Source: Miscanthus floridulus
Taxonomy: Eukaryota; Streptophyta; Magnoliopsida; Poales; Poaceae
Assembly: GCF_019320115.1 (NCBI RefSeq)
Contig: NC_089584.1
Location: 107,773,799 to 107,837,798 of the forward strand
Length of the DNA: 64,000 bases
Direction of reading: 5' to 3'
This document shows positions 12,187 to 23,802 of the stretch, piece by piece (the stretch's first letter is position 1; every line of letters begins with the position of its first letter). The notes under the pieces are model-generated. The model saw nothing but the letters and a program-made list of their open reading frames with translations, had not been told where the DNA came from and did not search any database. A program made the position numbers and the translations under genes.

Positions 12187-13055
12187 CGTAAACCTACCGA
12201 TATTGTCCAATCTTTGACGCCGGGCTGTGGCTCATTAGTCAGGGTCGTTCCTCCATACTCCCCTACTTTCCATCAGTGTGCCACAAGTTGCAACCCAGTC
12301 ATACTCGTGCCAATGAATCTACTGAACTTTGGAGTGCCCAACACTGGCTCTGTGGCAGGCCGTCCTTTCACTCTAAGTTCAATTTAACGGCCCGCGATAG
12401 CTAGCTTTGCCTGCTTCCTTTGTCCGTTGCTGTCGCCTAGCTTGCCGAGAGTGCCGACTTCGTTCCTGGATCACCGGATGACTGCACGCCGCGCGGGCAC
12501 CTCGCCCGCTTCCCCGGCGCGGACCACGCCGACAGCCAGCGTGTCCCCGTACGCGCGCCACGCTTTCACGGGCGGTGTGATGCCCGCCGCTGCGCCCACG
12601 CACGCACTCGTTTCTGTTCTACCACTACCGGTACCAGCTGCCGTGCGCGGCGCAGGACGGCTTGGCGTTGGCGAGATCGACACCCGACGAGGCAACGGGG
12701 CGCGATTCACGAGCGCGCGCCCGAAACTGAAGGACGACGCACGACAGTATAGCACGCACAGCTCGGTCGCCGTCTACATTACGCAACGCGAGGACGGCCG
12801 TAGCTGTTAATTCTAGGTCCACCCGCCGACTGTGCACCGTGCATGTACGTCCGTCCCTGGCGGCCGGGAATCACCGAAGATCGCGAAATACCACGGCATA
12901 GAACGGTCTACGAAAACTGTCAATAATAACGGTAGTACTTTAAAAGAGGGTCCTCCTTAACAAGAATAATTTAGCTAAGAAAGATAGTAACTGTGCTGCT
13001 TTTGTAGTAAGTCAGTGAGTATATCACTTTTTAAGCGCCATTATGCACGTGTTCC
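12187..13055. other. intergenic, nothing recognised
   Basis: 12400-12850 is GC-rich and open in several frames but shows no recognisable domain or codon pattern. The rest is unremarkable. Confidence 0.45.
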
Positions 13056-13581
13056 TTTTTTTTTTTTTGACAGAACTGGAGGGGGTTTTGCCCCTACAGG
13101 AATTTTATTAAAAATTAAGAGGAAACAGAAGGTACAAAGGTCTTGCCTCCAGGCTTAGGAAACAAAAAAAAAAGAAAGAAAATGAAACTGGACAGGAGAA
13201 TTATAACAGATTTTGGATCCATTGATCAAATAAAATCGAGTCCTTTGCCTTGGCCTTTAGAGATAGGAGGTGAGTTTCCTTCTTGAAAATCTCCTTAGCC
13301 TTTTCCACCTCCGGTTGAAGGTTTTTAAAGATGAAATCATTTCTAACCGTCCAAATCGCCCGAGATATCAGGATTGCCGAGATAATGAAGAATCGGTTGC
13401 TGGACTGTGATCTTATCTGCAGGACAGCTTCAGTAGCTGAAATATTATATTAAAAAGTTATGCCAATTGAGCTCCAACATTCTTTGGCAAAAGGACAGTT
13501 CAAAAACAGATGTGTAAGTTATGCCAATTGAGCTCCAACATTCTTTGGCAAAAGGACAGTTCAAAAACAGATGTGTAGAGG
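13056..13581 (-). mobile_element. 3' end of a LINE (L1-like non-LTR retrotransposon)
   Basis: Read on the minus strand, the segment carries the C-terminal part of a plant LINE ORF2. It contains a zf-RVT-like stretch (THLFLNCPFAKECW), then AIWTVRNDFIF and a lysine-rich tail ending FDQWIQNLL and a stop, a short 3' UTR and a terminal A tract (T run at 13056-13068 on the plus strand). The frame is broken by a tandem duplication at 13456-13577. The upstream part is missing where an LTR-like sequence begins at 13582. Only the tail of the element survives here. Confidence 0.8.
13456..13577. repeat. exact 61-bp tandem duplication
   Basis: Positions 13456-13516 and 13517-13577 are the same 61-bp sequence (starting AGTTATGCCAATTGAGC), head to tail, within the zf-RVT-coding part of the LINE tail. 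I see no difference between the copies, so the duplication is recent. It shifts the reading frame. Confidence 0.93.
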
Positions 13582-14745
13582 TGTCGGTGTTTCGAGTAAA
13601 CACTAACAAATAAATTTCTAATATTACGCATCTGGCTCGAGGACACAAGATTTATACTAGTTCGGACAGAATGTCCCTACGTTCAGTTCGTTGCTGCTGC
13701 TCGTGTTACTAGCACTGAAAGTTCGTAGTAGTGGTTACAAACGGGCGAGAGAGGGACATGTCCCAAGTCTCTGATGGAAAGAACGAATGGGTGCCGAAAG
13801 CTCGGTCGCTGCTCAGCTATGTGTGTCGAGGTTCGATGCTAGTGGTTCTGCTATGATGTGATGTGATGTGCGATGTAGTCAATCGATCTGTCTAGTTGGG
13901 TGTCATGCTTTCCCTTTTATAGACCAAGGGAGAGCATGGGTTATAAATGGGAGAAAAAAGAAAAATAAGAGGCAAAGGAAGTCCTTCAGGGTCGCCGGAA
14001 CTTCCTTTCCCACCGTACGGGCCTCGCTGACGTGGCAGGTGGTGACAGGGACAGCCTCACGTCGGACGCCTATCTGCTGACCATGACAGGGCCACGCCGG
14101 GCGCCTTTCCCCTAGCAATGCCATGCCCTGGCATTGTCAGCGGGTCATCACGTCTCACTCCAACCCGGTGGGCGGCGCGGTGAACCAGTGTGTTGATCAG
14201 CGGCCATACAGAGAGTAGGCAGCATAGTGACCACGTGTCCGTCACTGTGGGCGATGTGAGTTCCCTCGAATGACATGTCGCGGGGACGGGTTGCGCTGAG
14301 GTGTGAACGCTCCCTGCACGACTCCAGAAGTTTGACCTTGGGTCACACCTTCTGGACCGTAGTGGTTGTCGTGAACTTTCGTAAGGATTCGTGCCCGAGG
14401 GCAAATGACGGCACCACAAGGTTGCTATGTCAATGCAAATAGCTAAGAAAGTGAGCTTGAGCCGAACATGGGGCTTAGAGGTAGGCAAGCCTTGGTGGCG
14501 AGCCAAACCACGGGATAAATCATTGTGACATCTGTGCTTGATTTACATTACTTGCATAACATATTGTGGTTGAGGTGATTTCTAGGGTTTTTAGTCGATC
14601 TACTTGTGTGTGGTGTTTCTGCCACTTCTAGCTCTTGATATGTGATTGTCATACCTACGGTAAGCTAGGAAATTTCTTCGATCTAAGTTTTCATTCACGG
14701 ACTTTGAACTATGACTCAAACTTGTCTGCAGGTGCGGTAGTGCTG
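13582..14745. mobile_element. LTR-retrotransposon fragment, probable LTR
   Basis: Starts TGTCGGTGTTTCGAGTAAAC directly after LINE sequence. About 60 bp in it has GACACAAGATTTATACTAG, the same landmark as the LTR starting at 62896. It is followed at about 14800-14830 by CCTATTCATCCCCCTCTAGG, a motif I know from just inside the 5' LTR of grass Ty1-copia-like elements. The right boundary is uncertain, and no coding domain of the element is present. Confidence 0.45.
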
Positions 14746-15407
14746 CTGTTCAGGTCCGATAGTGCCGCAGGGTGAATTTGATAAAAGTTTGAGTGTTTAT
14801 TTTGACAGGCCTATTCATCCCCCTCTAGGCCAACCAGAGATCCTAAAGGGTCATAGACCACAAAATCAGAGGAGTACTGCAAAGGAAGATTTAGACAACA
14901 AAGGTTTCTTTCGCAACAATGGACAACGAATTCAAATTCCTCAACGGATTTGATTTAAAGAGATTCAAGTGCTCTGTTGGGACATCCACAATTAGTTGAT
15001 ACAGTGTCCTACGTTATCCAATCACTGCTGGTCTGCTGGCATCTGAATAATTGCTCTCTTGTGACCCACTTAACATTGCCCTTGGAAACCCTAAGCACAT
15101 CTAACGAGACCTAAGGGTAGATGGACGCAATAAATACAACGACATAAATAGAATGCACATTCCAAACGTCCTTATGCTGGTACAACACACAAGCATTCAC
15201 TCTCCCATTCTCGACACATCGTTCACCTTCCCTATGATCGGACGATCTCAACAACTACGGATGAGATACAACGGAAAGATTACAATACTGGAGGACAGCT
15301 ACGAAAGACACCATTAACTACAGGTACATCTTCCCAATGCAACTAATCTACTTTGTCGAACCACACATCTTCATTTCTAGGCTCGGTGGATTCCTTTACC
15401 GCCCTGA
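14746..15407. other. retroelement-derived sequence, not resolved
   Basis: Contains the CATCCCCCTCTAGG motif near 14820, probably the leader of the LTR element to the left. The rest has no recognisable domain. It joins the internal region of the older minus-strand gypsy element to the right at an undetermined point. Confidence 0.35.
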
Positions 15408-16180
15408 CTATGGATCTAGCTCCTCTCTGGGCAGTGGCTGAGTGAGGGGAAGCAAGGGCTCTACTTCTGACACTTTCGAGGGTGGGGGTGCTGGCGATAC
15501 TGCAACACCGGTTCTCCTTTCTGGCGGGTGGACAGGGATTCCCTCGAAGATCAAGGGATCATGTCTTTCAGCGGCCAGCGTCCTCCGCTTGGCCCTGGTG
15601 ACAAGGTAGGCCTCTCCCAATTGATGGACATACCGATCTTTAGCCTCCTTTATGGCTTCTAACATGGCAGTCTCTCGACTCTCTGTGGCTGCCACACTGG
15701 CATGCGCTTCAGCAAGCTGCACCTAGAGCATCCTGGAGAAGATCTTGGCTTCCTCGGCTCACCGAAGGCGCTTCCTCGGCTCACCAGAGGCATGTCAGTC
15801 ATACTGCTCGTCCAGAGCAAACCAGTACGTGGTCAAGTGCACCACGGTTGGACTGTCTTCTTGCGCATCCCGCTCTTGCAAAGCCTCCATGTGGGCCCTC
15901 CATACCCGTTAATTCTTTTCCAAAGGTGGAAAGAACCTCATGGGGGTATGAGCGATGGGCTCTTCATAGATCTAGCAAAGGTGCCACAAGGCTTTGTGGG
16001 CTACAACTTGATAGGTGTCGACGAAGCAAAACCCGGTTGCGGTCACATTCCAGACTTCAGTGATGTCCAGAAACTCCTCACCCTTTCCAATATAGACGAT
16101 AACTTCACACAGCTCAGTGCCATGCTTTTCATACTCACGACCCTCATACTCGGGACGATCTTTGACTCTGAACTTTTGTA
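15408..16180 (-). pseudogene. decayed ORF of an old gypsy-type element
   Basis: Read on the minus strand, a single frame runs for about 255 codons from about 16180 to a terminal TGA at 15408. It is interrupted by five stops at about 15965, 15917, 15794, 15764 and 15725 but not by a frameshift. The predicted product has EGREYEKHGTELCEV, an EALQERDAQED motif and a C-terminal alanine/glutamate-rich coiled coil (QLAEAHASVAATESRETA), then a proline-rich tail. I recall related frames inside grass gypsy retroelements but cannot assign a function. It lies about 0.7 kb inside the PBS at 16897 and so probably belongs to the same old element. Confidence 0.6.
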
Positions 16181-16896
16181 GGATGGCATACAGGATTTTG
16201 GGAAAGCCCTCAGTGTTCAGGTAGTAACTACTAACCTAGGCTCCTGCCATCCCTGGTGGGTGGTTGTAAGGGAGGATTGAGCGAAAAGCTTGCTCAAAAG
16301 GAAAAGCTAGGTAAGCTGGAGTGCACTGGGTGGTGGTGCCAATGGCTAGGCCAGGCTCTACTTATAATGGTAGAGCGGTCAGTGGTCCTGGCGCAGTCCA
16401 CCAAGGTTCCTATGCGGGATCAATACAAATGAATCGACCAAATTTTTCGCGCGTTCAAGGTGAGCGATGTCTGAGGCCATTAATTACTAGTATGGTTGTA
16501 GGGCAAGGGTCCGACAAGATCAGAGAAAGGAGTATGGGGAGACATGGGTTACAGCAGGCGTGAACCATAGGCGAACGCGAAGCACGAAGCCACAGTGCAG
16601 CAGTAACTACCAAACAAGGGTCGGTCAGTCTGCACGATAAGACTCGCGTGACAGCTATGAAAGGCGCATCTACCAGCAATACGATGACTAAGGCATTAGC
16701 GCACCTGTCTTAAAGATCATATACTACATGAGAACCAGTCCACCGGAGAAAGCCTAGTTAAACCTATTCCGGATGCTTAACTATAGCAATAGGGCTACTT
16801 ATATACTTCGTAGTTAAATGCCCTAACTTTTTGCAAAAATAGGTTGTCAAATTTTAGTTTAGAAAAATGATTTTGAAGCTTTATTTCTTCATTTAC
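16181..16896. other. internal leader of the old gypsy-type element
   Basis: Lies between the tRNA-primer site and the decayed ORF. No conserved domain is seen in any frame. Confidence 0.4.
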
Positions 16897-16908
16897 GCTT
16901 TGATACCA
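16897..16908 (-). promoter_or_regulatory. primer-binding site, initiator tRNA-Met type
   Basis: The minus strand reads TGGTATCAAAGC, one base off the TGGTATCAGAGC complement of plant initiator tRNA-Met. It lies two bases inside the CA that ends the long LTR at 16911. This fixes the orientation of the old element as minus and marks the adjoining LTR as its 5' LTR. Confidence 0.7.
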
Positions 16909-17818
16909 CCTGTGGCAGAACCACCTAATCTAATACCTCCTAGGAGTACTTGTCTTCCATTAGACACTAAGTACTCAAGAGAGGACACTAAACTACGTAG
17001 TTTCGTCGAGCACACCCCAAGGGATAACTCAAAAATCCGCATTTTTTCATCAGGATCACAAATGAGAGAATAAAGCTTACAACATTTTTAAGTCATTCCT
17101 TACATCACCTTATTACAGTACTAGAATATTATCTCAATTTATTATAAGAGCGGAATATAACAATATTATCAGAGTTACAGAGGAAGCGGTATTAACTTAA
17201 GGACATGGTGGAGCATTAACATAGTGGATATTATATACAAGAGATGCTAATAAATTTTACATCTTTTCTTAGAAAAAACTTTAGTAAGGGTTATAAATAA
17301 ATACTACGGTCGTAGCGTGAAAGGAATCCTCTCTGAGCCCACCAGGAGGTTTTCACACACAAGAGTTAGCTCTAAATATCCTCCGATCAACTGCAACAGG
17401 GGAATAAAACCCTGAGTACTCGATTATACTCAGCAAGACTTATCCGACAGGAGAAAAATAAAAGACTCTAAGGATATGCAAGGCTATCTGGCTTGTGGGT
17501 TATTGCATCTACGGAAGCATTACTAAACGTGCGTTCTTATATTCAATTTCATTAGCAGTCATCAGTAGTTCCTTAACTAACCATTCTATGTAAGCATCTA
17601 TGCTACTTTCAAGCAGGTGGTAAGTAATCAAAACCATTTCACCATCTTTCATATTCCAGTTCTTACTACGGTGCTAGACTATAGCCAAGTCGTACTGTAT
17701 CACATGATGATTCGTGAACCAATGTATCATAGCTGGGTACCCCAAAACACATGCCCCGCTTGTACTCCAGCCACAAGCAAGACCAACCCACCACTCTCCT
17801 GTCAAGGGATCTAGGTCC

Positions 17819-19200
17819 TATTGACACAAAATGTGACACACTGTGCCTCACACACAGCAAGCCGAAAAGCGTAGCTTCAATTGGGTTCTCGGGTGTTTCG
17901 TTATCCGAAAGCATGCCAGTCAGTTTGACCTGAAAACTAACAAGGGATAAAACAATTAAATGTCAAACCGGAACATGTCAGGTAATACCAGACAGTTCCA
18001 CATATACGGCCCTGAAGCCACTTACAACGACATACAGCTATAGAGAGCTGTTTGCCAATGAGTTCATAAACCATTTCGGCTAATCGTAAGATGAATGCAC
18101 GTGGAAACCTGAGCGCCGAATACACATGCATGGGAAGACATATTTGAACAAGTGAAATTAATTATGAGTTAACGCATAACCAAACTCGGCAGTCCAGCCG
18201 AATTGGGGTCCATGAAGAAGGAACGTGCAAATAAAAACGATTAAACTAATCCAAAACCTGCATCTGCCGCACGACACCTGGTTTTGTTAAAGCTTAAACA
18301 TGATTAACATGCATGAACCCGCAACATGTGACAACCTAGATTAAAATAATTCGGCCATTATGAGCACACTATCTAGTTGCAAAGATATTATGAAAAAGCA
18401 ATGATCGTTGAAACACGAATAAAACCACAAGAGAGAGAAGGCCGAACAATATCAATCTAGATTGGGCAGAAGTGTGTTACAAATATATATATAAAATATT
18501 CCGTAACATGCAACACTGGATAACTTAATGAATCTATTTAGATTTGCCATATCTAACAGAGCCGATAACTATCTTGCTTTCACTAAGCATATTGAGTAAA
18601 CGCCTGCCGCACGGTATCTACTCAATTACTCATACACAAAGCATAAGCAAAGACTTCTTGATTGTCAAGCAAAGATCCGCCGCACGACCATTGAAAACAA
18701 ACAAGACTACTTGCATCACGTCTAAATCCACCGCATGATACTAAACATGATAACAAGGTTGTCGGAACTTACGGAGGTCGACGGATCGATGATTCCTCTC
18801 GAAGAACTCGACGACACGACAAGAGGACTCGAAAGTTGGCACGGGGCCGGTTGTATTGATTTGGTTGTGAACCCCTTTTACAATGGTCGAGGGTCAATAT
18901 TTATACCCTAGACAAAATGTGAGTCCTAGAGGACTACGATTTACAAAGGAACTTCTAAACAAACTTGGAAACTTACGATTCCTTACCCTAAACTTATAGA
19001 TTCCTTTATTATTACAACTCTCATCTTTTCGATCGGTCTTGCCTGCCATCTTCTGTTTTCCCGAATGGAGTTACCGCCTTCTAGAGTAACCGACCGCACA
19101 AGCATTTAGCCGACCGCTTGTTTTGTTTGCCGAACACTCTTCTTCCCGCATGTGGGTCTACCTGTCATCTTCCAGAATCGACCAAAATCCAGTGTTAACA
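17819..19200 (-). repeat. 3' LTR of the Tat element
   Basis: 1382 bp. On the element's strand it starts TGTTAACACTGG and should end GTCAACA. The outermost bases have changed here (plus strand TATTGAC instead of TGTTGAC). It pairs along its whole length with 30641-32014. By hand I count about 22 single-base differences, all transitions, and one 8-bp indel near 18625 (AATTACTC present here only). Confidence 0.95.
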
Positions 19201-19202
19201 CA

Positions 19203-19214
19203 TGCCCCCTCAAT
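19203..19214 (-). promoter_or_regulatory. polypurine tract of the Tat element
   Basis: The minus strand reads TTGAGGGGGCATG immediately before the TGTTAACA that begins the 3' LTR. A purine-rich run here is where plus-strand DNA synthesis is primed in LTR retroelements. Confidence 0.65.
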
Positions 19215-19350
19215 TTCAGGATAAAAGTTGTTTTATTCTGAAATTGACCACAAGCTCTTTCATCCTCCTAGGTCATCACCGTTCAAAACCGCAGCCGCTG
19301 CCCAAAAATTCAAGCTTTCAGCGCAACCTCGGACCTCCTTCAAATCTTCA

Positions 19351-22300
19351 ATGGCGACCCAGGATGAAATCCCAGAGGTAAACTTTACTTATATTCGGCA
19401 ACTTTCATCTTATCCTCCCGCTCCTCTTTTGATTTACTCTCCTCTGATTTCAATCATCTTCTAAAGGAATACAAGAGCCAGATTTTGATCCCCTATGCTG
19501 CCAACCCCGACTCCTATTTCCTCGGCCCAATGGGAAATCCTGACGCTTCTGAAATTATTGAGAAGGAAACCCAAAGAATTCCTTTCAAGTCTGGGATTAC
19601 CTCATCAAACCGATGGCCAAACACGTTCAAGAATTGGCCATTTCCCCCAATCACCGGATGGCGTAACTGGTACAGGAGAATGCTGGAGAAAAGCAGCAGC
19701 CACTGGGAAAGTCAGGACATCAGTCATTGTCTGGAGTTATCTTTAGCAGAGACACCCAGGAATGATTCCCTTCTGATAGCAGCTTCTCATTTTTGGTCTG
19801 ACGCTATCAATGCCTTTATCTTTGGTCATGGTATTATGACCATCACTCTAGCCGACGTATTCATAATGACTGGCTTGAATGTGTCATTGCCAGTATATTC
19901 CTACAAGTACAAGAGCAAAAGTAATCAAAGAGCCGTCAGCTCTAGATGTGGATGGGTCAAACATATTCAGAACTACATGAATGCATCTGGCGCCGTCTCT
20001 GACAAAGAGTTAAAAGCCTTCATGAATATGTGGCTATGCAGATTCATCTTCTGTGGAAAATCCAATGAACCAACCCTGAATCACATGGTAATGGCTGAAG
20101 ACTTAGCTGCAGGCACTCAGATCCCACTAGGCAAATATCTCTTAGGGTCTGCTTATCATATGATGTATTAGATCACCCTTCAGATGCGCCAAGGTGGAGA
20201 AATTTCTTGTGTGAATGGTCCCTGGTGGCTAATTCAAATGTGGCTCCAGCTATATATGCATCAGATAACCCCTGTGAGTCTCTTCAACCTAAGTTTTCCC
20301 TTAGTTAACTATGCTGAAGGCAGCATAGCAAAGGTTAAGGCTTGTCAGACTTATGGGGAAGCAGCATCATCTATAAGCATTGATATAGACATTGGTCATT
20401 TCTTCAAGCTATTTTTCAAAGGATTCGGCAATGTGCTCTGGTTTCCTTACAGAGAAAATGAAAATCTGACTTTGCCCTGCAAGTTTAGCTATGAAATTGG
20501 TTGTTCAGACCAAGAATCCACGGAGATTTTCAACTCCTTTATCAAACCTTGCACTTTGCCAGCCGAATTTCATCATGGGAGATTAGTACAATCCACCTAT
20601 GAATTCTATTATCCAAATATGGTGGCCAGACAATTAGGATGTGGCCAACTGCCTCCAAAATTCCTCTTCTCAACAATCATAAAGTCAAGGGAAGTAATAA
20701 CAGAAGGAATGGAAGCCAAGAAGGTCTTTGAATTAGGATGGGAATTGCCAATATATGAACCATCTCCATTTGGGCTAATAGATGTTGCTCATCCCTTCTT
20801 CGTTTCTTGGTGGCAAGAATGGCATGCTCATATCTTCAATATATCAGTTCATTCTTTATGCAAAAACTTGCAACCCGATTTTGCTTCTGACAGTGAGGTA
20901 ATTTCATTATGCCCATCATTTCTTGTTCTTGAATCCACTTCTCATTTTAACATCTGGTCATGCACAGGATCTTGAGTTTACTCCCCCAGCCAAAGCAATC
21001 CAGTACTATTCGGCTGGTCCCAAGCCTGCTCTGGGGTTTGATGCTCCAAACTTAAAGAAATTCATGAAAACTTCTGCAACTTTGGACTCAGCACCTCTAA
21101 AAGCACTCATGAGAACTCCTGCTACTTCAGCTACTGCATCTTCAAGAGGAAAAAGCAAAAGGAAAACACCTGAAAGTTTTCTCTTACCCAAAAAACCAAG
21201 GACCAAGAAAGCCAAATTATCTCTTAAGGTATGAACCTTTTATTCTCTATCAGGTTATCAACCTCACTTAGCAGTAAACCTGACCACCTCTTACATTCAT
21301 TACTTCCATTGCAGCCACAAGTTGAAATTCCCACATTAGGCAATACCTCAGCACCTGTAGAACCAATCCCTGAAGTTTTTATTGAAGATGAAGAAATCCA
21401 TGATAGCGAAACTTCAGAGACTCATGAAGCTGAAGGCTCAAAGGCTCATAAACCTGATGAAACTATAGGTAACATTGTTCAACCAATTCTCTTTTTCTTT
21501 CTTTTTAATAACATCTATCTCTTGTGCTCATTATCATTTACTTTACCGAAAATAGATGAAATCTTAGATGAACTGGTAAGGGAAACTTCTCCTGATCAAG
21601 CTCCAGACCTGTCCCTACTGAATCTTCAGCCAAGTTCCCCAGCAAGCCAGGGTATAACCCATCCTGATGATCAATCATCTCAGCAGGTAATCCTTTGTTT
21701 TACACTATATTTTAGCAAAATTACCCAATCGGCTAACACCTTCTTTCTTTTCTTTTCTTTAGAAGAACACCACTAAACCGACCACCAGTTACTCCTTCTC
21801 TATTGAGGATTACATCATTGAGAAAGGTGAAGAGATTACTTCCCATCAAACCTTATCGCTAGAAAATCAGGCCCGGCTAAAAGAGGTGATCATTCTGCTA
21901 AACAAGGATACCATCAGTCTGGTTCAGGATGCAGACCAGATAAAAGACCTCCTTGAACTCATTGATCAAGATATCCCCTCTGCTCTCAAGGCTCCCCTAG
22001 AATCTGCAGCCCATCTTGATGACCATTTTGCTATGGTGAGAAGGGCAACCAAAAATATATCTTCGAGGACCGCTCTGCAGAAGGATAGATCTCTGAAAAA
22101 GCTGGAGATTAAAGATCTTCACTCTCATATCTAGACTACGAGAAATTCCTTGGCAACCTTGGAGCCTGAACTGAAAGCCATGGAGGATGAAAAAAGCAGA
22201 CTAGAAGCTCAACTAGCCAAACTGAATGCCAAAATTCAGTCTCATAGGGCCCATATAACTAACTTGCCGAAGAACATAGAAGCAGCTTCACTAAAGATAG

Positions 22301-22446
22301 CTTCGACCATCAAAGAAGATCAGCAGATCAAAACTAAGTTATCCAGCATCCAGAGTTCTGAAGATGAAGATCAAAAAGTGCTAGATAATGTTAGCCGAAT
22401 CAGGACTGAGGCCATAGAGGCAATCAATCATCTTCTGAACCAGTAG
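19351..22446 (+). pseudogene. plant mobile domain (aminotransferase-like) gene carried antisense in the Tat element
   Basis: Six exons with GT-AG introns join in one frame: 19351-19377, 19467-20897, 20968-21228, 21315-21468, 21556-21686 and 21763-22446. Exon 2 (477 codons) is a plant mobile domain: RWPNTFKNWPFPPITGWRNW near the start, DVFIMTGLNV and FMNMWLCRFIFCG in the middle. Exon 3 is basic (KRKTPESFLLPKKPRTKK), possibly a nuclear-localisation patch. Exons 4-5 are acidic and exon 6 forms a long coiled coil. Two in-frame TAG stops (20169-20171 and 22132-22134) break it. Proteins of this fold occur in host silencing factors and in transposons, and extra antisense ORFs are known in Tat elements. 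Its role for the element is not established. Confidence 0.85.
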
Positions 22447-22689
22447 ACATTGGGTTTGTAATAAACTTAAGTGTGATATCTTCTTTCCCTTGATTAACCA
22501 GCTTTATGTTTACTTATTTTTATTCATTCGAAAGCAATCGACCCCTTTCCCTTAAATTACTCAATTAGAATGTAGCCGATTGTCTCCATTCTTCCGATAG
22601 CCGAACGAATCTAATTCAAATATTGTGAGGGTATAACCGAACAATGTTGGCTCCAACAAACCAGGGAGATATTCAAGCGACGTTCGACT
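22447..22689. other. spacer between the two antisense genes
   Basis: AT-rich 3' flank of the mobile-domain gene running into the promoter of the next gene. No coding signal. Confidence 0.5.
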
Positions 22690-22815
22690 TAGCCCATGCC
22701 TGGCCCAGCCCAGTAACGGCCCAGCCGAAAGGGAAAAAATCTACTCCGCCGTTCGGGATTCTCGCCCCACAACCCCATGGAATTCGCCATGATCCTTCGC
22801 TTTGGCTTATAAATA
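22690..22815 (+). promoter_or_regulatory. host-like promoter inside the Tat element
   Basis: A TATAAATA box lies at 22808-22815, about 115 bp before the ATG at 22929. About 100 bp further upstream are repeated GGCCCA/GGCCCAG motifs (TGGCCCAGCCCAG, ACGGCCCAGCCG), which resemble the site II elements of plant housekeeping promoters. This faces away from the element's own pol genes and could drive the coiled-coil gene independently of the LTR. Confidence 0.6.
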
Positions 22816-22928
22816 GACCCTTCCGTTAGCCTTCATCGCTATCTTCGCCTCATCGTTCTCACATCCGTCTCCTCCACTTCCTTCGTTCGATTCATTCCAG
22901 AAGAAAACCCTAACCTCCATCAAAGCAA

Positions 22929-23802
22929 ATGACGAACAGTGGCAACCGTGGCAAGCGTCCTGCCGATGGAGAGGCTGAAGGAAGCAGAGCATCGCGCTGC
23001 CGGCGTCGTGGGTATGATTCGGCTTTTTGCCCCCTTTGCAATTTCCTTGTTCATCTCTTAATTTCGATTTTTCCTTCCTCATTCATCAGGATAAGGGTCA
23101 TCAGCTCCAGCCAATACCATCTCCTTCCTCCGGTGACGGCAGCTCAACCGGGAACTCCATCATCCGGCTCCTCCGGGTCTTCCAGCTCTTCAAGCTCTTA
23201 CCATTCCAATCCTTAGGGTTCGGCAGAACCAGCAGATGCACACCATCCATACTCTCACGAGGAGGCGCTCAAGTTTCGCCAGGAGAGGGACGAAGCCCGG
23301 GAGGAGCTAGGCGACGTCTCCAAGAAGTTTGGCATCGATCAAGCCGAATGGGAGGACCAGCGGAAGCAATTCTGCGACGCCATCACCGGTTTGATATCTT
23401 CATTTAGTTTTATCATCCTGGCTTCCTTTGCTTGCCGACCCATTTCTTCTTTTCTGCCCAGCTCTTTCCGCGGAGAATGACCGCTTGAAGGCGGTGGCGA
23501 ACAAGATCGCCGACAAGGTGAATGCCCAGGGGGAGACATCCGAAGCACGCCTTGATGCTGTGGACGGACGCATTGATCAGGCCGTCATCCAAGGTGTGCA
23601 CCTCGGCGCTTCTCTCGGGCTGGCGGTAATGACCTCCCAAACCAACGAGGACTACTCCTCCCAGCCAGTTGGCTTCGTTGGAGGACGCCCGGACGAGATC
23701 GACGACATTGATGAACGTCTGGAGGCCTACGATGATCATGCCGCTGCCCTTGCTGAAATCACAAACCCCCAGTCCATCCTCAACAAGTTATTTGAGAAGT
23801 AG
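22929..23802 (+). pseudogene. second antisense gene in the Tat element: small coiled-coil protein
   Basis: Starts ATGACGAACAGTGGC with a basic N-terminus (GKRPADGEAEGSRASRCRRRG), followed by a GT donor at about 23010. The second exon has a serine-rich run, then in-frame TAG at 23214-23216, then a charged helix (ALKFRQERDEAREELGDVSK) to a donor near 23389. The last exon (about 23462-23802) continues the helix and ends FEK and TAG. Family unknown to me; the exon-intron layout and promoter make it gene-like. It faces the same way as the mobile-domain gene and lies between it and the integrase end. The single stop leaves it non-coding as it stands. Confidence 0.65.

Noticed and set aside
15702..16181. 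159-codon plus-strand frame
   Set aside because: It lies antisense to the older gypsy frame, which has a coherent coiled-coil product on the minus strand. The plus reading has no recognisable content.
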